From the NCBI GenBank assembly GCA_026770585.1, contig MU646830.1, positions 33,845 to 45,183 of the forward strand: a DNA stretch of 11,339 bases. Direction: 5' to 3'. Every line of letters starts with the position of its first letter. The stretch's first letter is position 1. The stretch is from Baffinella frigidus. Taxonomy: Eukaryota > Cryptophyceae > Cryptomonadales > Baffinellaceae. Below the pieces are notes generated by a model. The model was not told the origin of the DNA. It saw only the letters and a list, made by a program, of their open reading frames with translations, and did no database searches. Below, piece after piece: positions 7,096 through 11,339 of this stretch. The position numbers were made by a program, and so were the translations under genes.

Positions 7096-7232
7096 CTCGG
7101 GGGCCGCATGTCTTTCTCCTTGATCAGCCCCGCTTTCGACGCCTCGAGAATCCTCTCCTTGTCTCCCAGCTCCAGGTAGAGGTCGCCGAGCGCGAGGCAC
7201 GCTTCCCTGTTTCCCGGCACGGCGGCACGCAC
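7096..7232 (-). CDS. GTF3C3: Exon 5, TPR core (ACLALGDLYLELGDKERILEA)
   Basis: The acceptor is ccctctgcag|GTG and the donor CCGAG|gtgaac. The exon is 137 nt: 45 codons plus two bases. It begins VRAAVPGNREACLALGDLYL and continues ELGDKERILEASKAGLIKEK before DMRPP. The proline and asparagine before E-A-C-L-A-L-G-D-L-Y, and the LGD five residues after Tyr, match the TPR consensus (L7-G8-Y11) closely; helix B is looser. In TFIIIC TPR subunits this position corresponds to the 'P..hldAR..L..L...lG..e.ALE.L' repeat (recalled). It is the only complete copy. Three partial copies with only the 3' half lie downstream (6438-6910), and three with only the 5' half lie upstream (7363-7916). Confidence 0.72.
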
Positions 7233-7930
7233 CTGCAGAGGGCAATTTAAATTGAAACACCCATCTGAGATAGTACGGATGTTTTTGCATCGAACAGGAT
7301 TTCGTGTGAGATTGTCAATCAGAAGACTGGATAAACCATGTACCTCTCAAACCTAAGCCCTAGACCTGTACCTCCAGCTCGAGCTGGAGGTACAGGTCGC
7401 CGAGCGCGAGGCACGCTTCCCTGTTCCCGGGCACGGCTGCGCGAACCTGCACGGGGTTAGAGTTTAGGACTTAGCACGAAGCTCACCCCTAAGATAGTAC
7501 GGACGGTTTAAAGGTTAAATCGGTTTTCGTGTGAGATTGTCAATTGGAGAACTGGTCAATAGCACCTATAAACTGTAAGCCCTATCGAGATCGAGGTAGA
7601 GGTCGCCGAGAGCGAGGCATGCCCTGTTCCCCGGCACTGCCGCACGCACCTGCAACGCGATTTCAATCAAAAGACCTTCAGATGTCAACACCGTTGGTGC
7701 GCGAACCTGCACATATCCATATCGAAACATGGTTTAATTCACATCAAAGCACCATCTAACTCGCACCCCCCGATTCAGGAGAATTTCTCGTGCAGTTCAC
7801 AATGGGTGGACTGGTCAATAACCCCCATACCTCTAAATGTAAGCCCTATCGGGCTGGAGGCGCAGGCCCCCAAGCGCCAAACACGCCCCTCTGTTCCCTG
7901 GCACAGCCGCACGCAACTGCAGAGATTCAA
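7233..7930 (-). repeat. Acceptor-side, 5'-half copies of exon 5 (about 200-265 bp units)
   Basis: Copies with 5' edges at 7446, 7649 and 7916 read VRAAVPGNR.ACLALGDLYL (the last as LRAAVPGNRGACLALGGLRL) after ctgcag-like acceptors, then break. The copy ending at 7649 has lost one codon. A tiny remnant of acceptor plus gcgcgaac lies at 7699-7712. Intron words such as gatagtacgga, gtgtgagattgtcaat and ctaagccct are copied along with them. The 3' half of the exon (DKERILEA...) is absent from all. Confidence 0.78.
7363..7398. repeat. 36-nt perfect palindrome at a truncated exon edge
   Basis: gacctgtacctccagctc followed by gagctggaggtacaggtc is an exact palindrome with no spacer, formed where the exon 5 copy breaks off at the codons for DLYL.LEL. 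Its right half is exon sequence; its left half is the same sequence inverted. Confidence 0.9.
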
Positions 7931-8333
7931 CGCAATTTGAATTAAAACGCCGTCTAGAAATTAAAACACGTTTCGGGAAAGCGCCCATTTCCTACTGCAC
8001 TGCCAGGGCGGAGTTTTTGTATGAGTCAACTCAAGGCAAAAATTCGTTTTCGAGGTACCCAATCTGGGTACCTCGTTTCTAAGTTAACAGATTTTGTGGG
8101 TGAATTGACTTTTACAAAATCTTTGGATTTGCAGTATACTGGGGCCCCCAGTACGCCGGATCTCATATGGATTCTGATTTAAATACAACCATGTTGTTTT
8201 GCTATCTTACGGATGGTATTGGTCACGTATGTGTCATATTAGCCTTCACCCAACTTTTAAGTATCACATATAATCACCTCCAAGATAGCATCTTAATATC
8301 TTAAATTAAATCATAATTCATATGAGATCGCAC
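7931..8333. other. Intron 4 remainder, mostly unique; no gene seen
   Basis: AT-rich sequence with an 11-bp perfect hairpin (8051-8075, cgaggtaccca/tgggtacctcg) and a near-palindrome tactggggcccccagta (8137-8153). I see no exon with family resemblance and no repeated junction copy here. Confidence 0.5.
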
Positions 8334-8423
8334 CTTCTCGAAGAGGACGACGGACGCTTCCATCCGCTCTTTTGACACCTCCGGATCCCCCCCGAGCTTC
8401 GCCATCTTTTGCTCGCACGATCC
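8334..8423 (-). CDS. GTF3C3: Exon 4, TPR helix segment (MAKLGGDPE...VVLFEK)
   Basis: The acceptor is gtgcctcag|GGA and the donor AAG|gtgcga. The 90 nt read in phase 0 as 30 residues: GSCEQKMAKLGGDPEV, then SKERMEASVVLFEK. It completes the TPR begun in exon 3 (W...C..K.A.LGG) and supplies the second helix (M.A.VVLFEKV). Three nearby copies upstream in the gene (8510-8539, 8634-8664, 8761-8790) keep only the acceptor and the first ten codons before diverging, so this is the only full copy. A longer minus-strand frame over 8318-8548 uses a different register, lacks the TPR signature, and is taken as a shadow. The donor GTGCG is repeated exactly at the start of exon 5. Confidence 0.65.
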
Positions 8424-8880
8424 CTGAGGCACGGACCCCCCTTTTTTACTCCAAAGTTGACGGATTTGTACCACGAAACCAAGATGTCAACTTGAGAATA
8501 GACCGTTAGGAGCTTCGCCATCTTTTGATCGCACGATCCCTGAGGCACGGACCCCCCGTTTTACTCCAAAGTTGACGGATTTGTACCACGAGCTCATGTT
8601 GTCAATTTTAGAATAGTCCGTTAACTGTATGAGGGAGCTTTGCCATCTTTTGCTTGCACGAACCCTGCGATCAGGATCCCCCCTTTTTACTCCAAAGTTG
8701 ACGGGTTTGTACCACGAGCTCAGGTTGTCAACTTTAGAATAGTCCGTTAACTGACTGAGGGAGCTTGGCCATCTTTTGCTCGCACGACCTCTGCGGCTCG
8801 GACCCCTTTTTCACTTCAAAGTTAACGGGTTTGTACCACGAGCTCAGGTTGTCAACGTTAGAAGAGTTCGTGAACGAAGT
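8401..8880 (-). repeat. Acceptor-side copies of exon 4 in ~116-126 bp tandem units
   Basis: gccatcttttg begins units at 8401 (the true exon), 8517, 8642 and 8768. Each copy holds the exon 4 acceptor (tcag, or gcag in the last two), codons for SC.QKMAKL and the upstream intron (caaagttgacggatttgtaccacgag). After MAKL the three copies run into unrelated intron sequence (gttaacgg or taacggtct), so none is a full exon. The plus-strand frame 8765-9094 covers this and heptamer repeats, and is not a gene. Confidence 0.78.
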
Positions 8881-8954
8881 GAGGCAGAGCAAGACTACAC
8901 ACGAATGTCGAGATATGGGAGGGGGGTGGGTTTGGTCTTCATCAGATAGTTTTC

Positions 8955-9331
8955 ATTTTCCGGGTTCAGGGTTCAGGGTTCAGGGTTCAGGGTTCAGGAT
9001 TTCGGGTTTCGGGTGCAGGGTTCAGGGTTCAGGATTCAGGGTTCAAGATTTCGGGCTCAGGGTTTCGGGTTTCGGTTCCGGGTTTGGGATTTAGGGTCCC
9101 GGGTTCCGGGTTCCGGGTTTAGGAAAAAGTGTTCAGGGTTCAAGGTTAGATAATTGTGTCAGGGTTTCGGGTTCAGGGTTCAGGGTTCAGGGTTTAGGGC
9201 TAGTCCATTGTGTTGGGGAATTAGGGTTCAGGGTTTAGGGTTTAAAGTTCAGGGATTAGGGTTTCGGGTTTCGGGTTTCGGGTTTCGAGTTTATGGTTTT
9301 CAGGTTTCGGGTTTAGGGATTCAGGGGTTGC
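8955..9331. repeat. Heptamer arrays: GGGTTCA then GGGTTTC/GGGTTTA
   Basis: GGGTTCA repeats in a nearly perfect run from about 8962 to 8998, then mixed GGGTTTC, GGGTTCC and GGGTTTA units to 9320, with a ggtttcgggtttcgggtttcgg run near 9258. They sit on the donor side of exon 3 (C-rich on the gene strand). Confidence 0.8.
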
Positions 9332-9376
9332 CTGGCGCTGCCAGACGCCCGGCTTGTCGTATTCGTCTAACGTAAC
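9332..9376 (-). CDS. GTF3C3: Exon 3, micro-exon (VTLDEYDKPGVWQRQ) with a GC donor
   Basis: This 45-nt exon lies between heptamer repeat arrays. The acceptor is ctcggacag|GTT. The right-hand splice site reads CGCCAG|gcaacc, a GC donor rather than GT. It encodes 15 residues, VTLDEYDKPGVWQRQ, in phase 0 on both sides, linking LLGKL of exon 2 to GSCEQKMAKL of exon 4. The Y..PGVW..Q pattern is the usual entry into a TPR helix, and the joined GVWQRQGSCEQKMAKLGG parallels the VWLRHAECL-type TPR of GTF3C3 (family motif recalled, not searched). Its acceptor and first codons recur upstream at about 9483-9498, 9614-9630 and 9693-9710 as partial copies. The short length and the GC donor make it less secure than its neighbours. 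Confidence 0.5.
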
Positions 9377-9383
9377 CTGTCCG

Positions 9384-9480
9384 AGGTTAGGGTTTAGGGT
9401 TTGGGGCGTAGGGTTTAGGGTTTAGGGTTTAGGGTTTAGGGTTTAGGGTTTAGGGTTTGGGGTTTGAGGTTTGGGGTTTG
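9384..9480. repeat. Near-perfect TTTAGGG telomeric-type array
   Basis: Six uninterrupted GGGTTTA units begin at 9411, the cleanest plant-type telomere repeat in the window, then grade into TTTGGGG. It lies immediately upstream of the exon 3 acceptor in gene direction, where it reads CCCTAAA. Confidence 0.85.
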
Positions 9481-9517
9481 GATGACCAACGTAACTTGTA
9501 CGGACCGCACTTCGTCG

Positions 9518-9980
9518 CCTATACATGTAGTTATACATTCCATACACCAACTATACCTGGTACAAACCCTCACATATACGTTTTGCAGGCTATACATAGC
9601 TTATCGAAGTCTTCCGGCGCAACCTGTCTGGGGCGCAATTTTTCACCTGTATATTTTTTTCACCTGCACAAACAAGAACCTTGTATAGAACCTCGTGCAC
9701 GCAACCTGTCACCTATATAGAAACGAGGCTCCACGCCGCGTCCGCTCTGGCACGCCAGAGCGGTGTGGGGAGCCGCTTGTGTGGATTCGCTTTTGGAGGA
9801 GAGTGTGGGGAGCCGCTACAACACGCGCTCCCCACACTAGCGGCTCCCCACACTCCCCACACTAGCGGCTCCCCACACAACACGCGTGGTGTAGCGCCCC
9901 CCCACACTCTCCTCCAAAAGCAAATCCCCTATACATGAAGTTATATACTCCACACACCAGTTATATCTGGTACAAACCCT
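9518..9980. repeat. 53-bp direct repeats flanking a hairpin-rich segment
   Basis: cctatacatg.agttata...ctggtacaaaccct is found at 9518-9570 and 9928-9980 with about ten differences; a shorter relative begins at 9985. The distance between copies is 410 bp. ctggtacaaacc also appears at 4971. These may be ends of a duplicated intron unit, or long terminal-like direct repeats of a small element; no ORF supports the latter. Confidence 0.65.
9784..9926. repeat. 44-bp inverted repeat with gtgtggggagccgct repeats in the loop
   Basis: Left arm 9784-9827 (gattcgcttttggaggagag...) and right arm 9883-9926 are reverse complements with about four mismatches. The 55-nt loop holds ctccccacactagcgg repeats that are themselves complementary to gtgtggggagccgct at 9762-9776 and 9804-9818, so several alternative folds are possible. 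A smaller perfect hairpin with a 9-bp stem lies at 9743-9762. Confidence 0.8.
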
Positions 9981-10050
9981 CCCCCTATACATGTAAGTGA
10001 TATAGGCTGTGCATGTAGTCATATCGTTCATACATCATTGATATCGGGTA

Positions 10051-10063
10051 CCCCCCCCCCCCC
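10051..10063. repeat. 13-nt C homopolymer
   Basis: An unbroken run of C, flanked by gggta and ctcagta. Its length may vary or be a sequencing error. Confidence 0.8.
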
Positions 10064-10165
10064 TCAGTACAGCGATCGGGAGAAACCAAGTCGGTCGGGG
10101 GAATCTCTCCACTCGAGGCTGGAAGAAGTTTTTTTTAAAAAATCGGGTTCTTCCTAAAAGCCCTA

Positions 10166-10223
10166 ATTCCAGGCGGGGGGGGTGGTCACGTATCATTCCA
10201 GGCGGGGGGGGTGGTCACGTATC
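10166..10223. repeat. 29-bp perfect tandem duplication
   Basis: attccaggcggggggggtgg followed by tcacgtatc occurs at 10166-10194 and 10195-10223 with no difference, including the eight-G run. It is either a very recent duplication or an assembly artefact. Confidence 0.85.
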
Positions 10224-10326
10224 TAAATATACAACCAGCTGAGAACAACATGTAAAAATAGTCCCTCGTCGACTCTCGGCGAGTACCAGTTTCCCTAAGG
10301 TTGTTGGGAGGTGAGTTACTAGGGTC

Positions 10327-10476
10327 ACGTCCTGAAAACCGGGTAGGTAGGCCTACGATATTGCCTACGGTAGGCCGTAGGGCTCCTAGGACCTAATGTT
10401 TTGTGAGACCCCCCCTAGGCCCCTACAGCCTACCGTAGACAATACCGTAGGCTTAACTACCCGGTTTTCAGGACGT
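10327..10476. mobile_element. Foldback element with ~63-bp inverted arms (MITE-like)
   Basis: acgtcctgaaaaccgggtag at 10327 and its reverse complement ending at 10476 bound two arms (10327-10390 and 10414-10476) that match over about 63 bp with some five mismatches and one indel, around a 23-nt spacer. There is no coding capacity. I see no convincing target duplication: the flanks are ctagggtc and tggcctat. Relatives sharing the cctacgg/ccgtaggg/tcctagg words lie at 555-590 and 4658-4704. A non-autonomous transposon or a simple palindromic amplification are both possible. Confidence 0.6.
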
Positions 10477-10678
10477 TGGCCTATGAAATTCGGCGTATCT
10501 CTGATGGAGGTCCCTCTACAGACCAGTCGAGAATGCTAGAGGGGTCTATTTACATGTGGGATTATTAAAACATGTACCAGGATAACGTAACCAACCTCGT
10601 GCCTGGCCTAATTTGGGACAGTTACGTGACCAATTCCACGAAAGGTACTACACAAATGTAAAGCTCGCAAGTGGTTAC

Positions 10679-10841
10679 CAGCTTGCCGAGAAGGTGGTGG
10701 GCGCGCGCCCAATGCCACTCGGCCTTTTCGCCGTCCGTTTCCGGGGTAACGCTCCCGGCCACTTTGATGTTCCCGGCCACTTTGATGTGCGTGTCCGCGA
10801 CGTCTAGCCAGAGGTCTCCGTAGTCGTCGAGTGGCAGGGCC
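10679..10841 (-). CDS. GTF3C3: Exon 2, TPR segment with the GDLWLDVAD motif
   Basis: This is the longest and clearest exon: 163 nt, acceptor aaacccag|G and donor CTG|gtaacc, giving one base plus 54 codons. It starts ALPLDDYGDLWLDVADTHIK and ends in WHWARAHHLLGKL. From memory, the TFIIIC102/GTF3C3 family has a very similar GDLYLDVAE motif at the start of a TPR, and this is the main support for the family call. An 18-bp perfect tandem duplication (10753-10770 and 10771-10788) repeats the six residues KVAGNI/KVAGSV in frame within the helix A-helix B turn. The Trp-rich WHWARAHHLL segment suits a TPR helix. The frame is open across the exon, with strong GC3 bias. An unrelated TPR protein remains possible. 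Confidence 0.7.
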
Positions 10842-10844
10842 CTG

Positions 10845-11120
10845 GGTTTGGGGTTTGGGGTTGAGGTTAAGGGTGAGGGTTAGGGTTCAGGGTAAAAATG
10901 ACCCTCAAAAGTCAACCATGTAAACTTACATTTAGGTTTTAAGGGTTTGGGGGCCGCTGTCGAGCGGGGAGGGAACAACTTAAAAGAGTTTGAGAACTTT
11001 CACTGCACGCCAAGGCCATTTTTCGACCTCGACTGTCTTAGATGTGCCGAGTTCGCTCGAGCGCGGACGGGTTTAGATTTTGAGGATTTAGGGTTTAGGG
11101 TTTCGGGTTTCGGGTGGTAC
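10845..11120. repeat. Intron 1 with TTTGGGG and TTTAGGG-type repeats
   Basis: Plus-strand heptamers occupy 10845-10892 (next to the exon 2 acceptor) and 11075-11115 (next to the exon 1 donor). Between them, 10960-11070 is unique GC-balanced sequence. A plus-strand frame at 10947-11207 crosses it, but it has no family resemblance and runs antisense into exon 1. Confidence 0.6.
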
Positions 11121-11191
11121 CAGAGGCGTTCGAGGCTCGCCTCGGCCTCGTCATTTCTCCCGAGGAGAAACAGCGACATCCCGTGCTTGAC
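11121..11191 (-). CDS. GTF3C3: Exon 1 of the partial TPR gene (TFIIIC TPR-subunit candidate)
   Basis: This is the first exon visible in the window; the gene continues beyond the right edge. It follows an acceptor reading ctaacccag and ends at CTCTG|gtacca. Read in phase 0 it gives 23 codons plus two bases, beginning VKHGMSLFLLGRNDEAEASL and ending near ERL. The pattern of a small residue, then LLG, then an acidic stretch leading to EA.ASL is that of a TPR helix pair. The two leftover bases (TG) join the first G of the next exon to make Trp, so the frame stays open across the junction. Codon use is GC-rich, unlike the surrounding heptamer repeats. In Tfc4/GTF3C3 proteins TPRs of this sort recruit TFIIIB to polymerase III genes. 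The exon boundaries are inferred from sequence; the family call depends mainly on the next exons. Confidence 0.55.
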
Positions 11192-11339
11192 CTGGGTTAG
11201 GGGTTAGGGTTTAGGGTTTAGGGTTTTGGGCTTTGGGGGGGAGGTTTTAGAGGTTGGGGATTAGGGTTTGGGGGTTGGGGGTTGTGGTGTGGGGTATGGG
11301 GTTTGGGGTTTGGGGTTTGGGGTTTGGGGTTTGGGGTTT
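11192..11339. repeat. Heptamer repeats at the right edge (TTTAGGG to TTTGGGG)
   Basis: The exon 1 acceptor is preceded in gene direction by CCCTAAA/CCCCTAAC units. The array turns into a clean GGGGTTT run from about 11298 to the end of the window, so more repeat is expected beyond it. Confidence 0.8.

Larger units (their letters stand above)
124..11191 (-). other. GTF3C3: Gene span: partial multi-exon gene, probable TFIIIC TPR subunit
   Basis: Nine exons give 71+163+45+90+137+49+72+131+63 = 821 nt, and the phases (2,0,0,0,2,0,0,2,2 at successive exon ends) match at every junction with no stop. Seeing that by chance over nine short segments is unlikely, and this is the best evidence that they form one gene. 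All acceptors are AG and eight of nine are AG|G (exon 8 is AG|A). Donors are weak after position +3, and one is GC. Intron lengths are about 279, 1302, 908, 1101, 1537, 1550, 2681 and 889 bp. Start and stop codons, promoter and polyadenylation site lie outside the window. The protein family's known role is in TFIIIC, bridging B-box-bound TFIIIC and TFIIIB in the nucleus. Confidence 0.6.

Noticed and set aside
10051-10063. Poly-C as a regulatory tract
   Set aside because: A homopolymer alone gives no support; length may be unreliable.
10947-11207. Plus-strand frame of 86 codons
   Set aside because: It lies in intron 1 and antisense to exon 1. The DFEDLGFRVSGFG part is heptamer translation.
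1-11339. tRNA, rRNA or other structured RNA genes
   Set aside because: I looked for cloverleaf-like A and B boxes and rRNA words on both strands and saw none. The hairpins found are simple palindromes.

Overview
This window looks like nuclear DNA from a eukaryote, most likely a microalga or related protist with plant-type (TTTAGGG) telomeric sequence. There are no long uninterrupted reading frames. Short GC-rich coding exons sit in long, repeat-filled introns, and much of the intronic DNA is heptameric telomere-like sequence (TTTAGGG, TTTCGGG, TTTGGGG, TTCAGGG, TGTGGGG). I cannot fix the lineage; green algae of the prasinophyte type and dinoflagellates are both plausible.

Reading the minus strand from right to left, I find nine short exons. 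Eight are bounded by AG acceptors and GT donors and one has a GC donor. All nine join in phase with no stop codon: 11191-11121, 10841-10679, 9376-9332, 8423-8334, 7232-7096, 5558-5510 (or its duplicate 5328-5280), 3959-3888, 1206-1076 and 186-124. Together they give 821 nt, about 273 codons, or roughly 7% of the window. The protein is a partial TPR protein, open at both ends. The order of its motifs (GDLWLDVAD, then GVWQRQ, then ACLALGDLYLELGDKERILEA, a charged helix, ALRSVYQRAG...EAFLLL, and a basic-acidic linker) best fits the TFIIIC TPR subunit (GTF3C3/TFIIIC102, yeast Tfc4/tau131), a nuclear RNA polymerase III assembly factor. This rests on motif recall, not on a search.

The most unusual feature is how the introns are built. 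For at least five exons, degenerate copies of the exon's 5' half plus its acceptor-side intron lie upstream of the exon in gene direction. For three of them, copies of the 3' half plus its donor-side intron lie downstream. The introns therefore look as if they grew outward from exon-intron junctions by repeated tandem duplication. The result is many decoy splice sites and exon fragments, several frameshifted or interrupted by stops.

Layout from left to right: 1-340, G-rich heptamer repeats with exon 9; 341-1075, intron 8 with 3'-half copies of exon 8; 1076-1206, exon 8; 1207-2390, 5'-half copies of exon 8, a 16-bp minisatellite and a 234-bp inverted repeat; 2390-3887, AT-rich array with 3'-half copies of exon 7; 3888-3959, exon 7; 3960-4480, 5'-half copies of exon 7; 4480-5280, mixed intron; 5280-5558, duplicated exon 6; 5559-6360, G-rich repeats with acceptor fragments of exon 6; 6360-7095, C-rich telomere-like repeats with 3'-half copies of exon 5; 7096-7232, exon 5; 7233-7916, 5'-half copies of exon 5; 8334-8875, exon 4 and three 5'-half copies; 8955-9480, heptamer repeats around exon 3; 9480-10480, foldback and palindromic elements; 10679-11191, exons 2 and 1; 11192-11339, heptamer repeats in the upstream intron.
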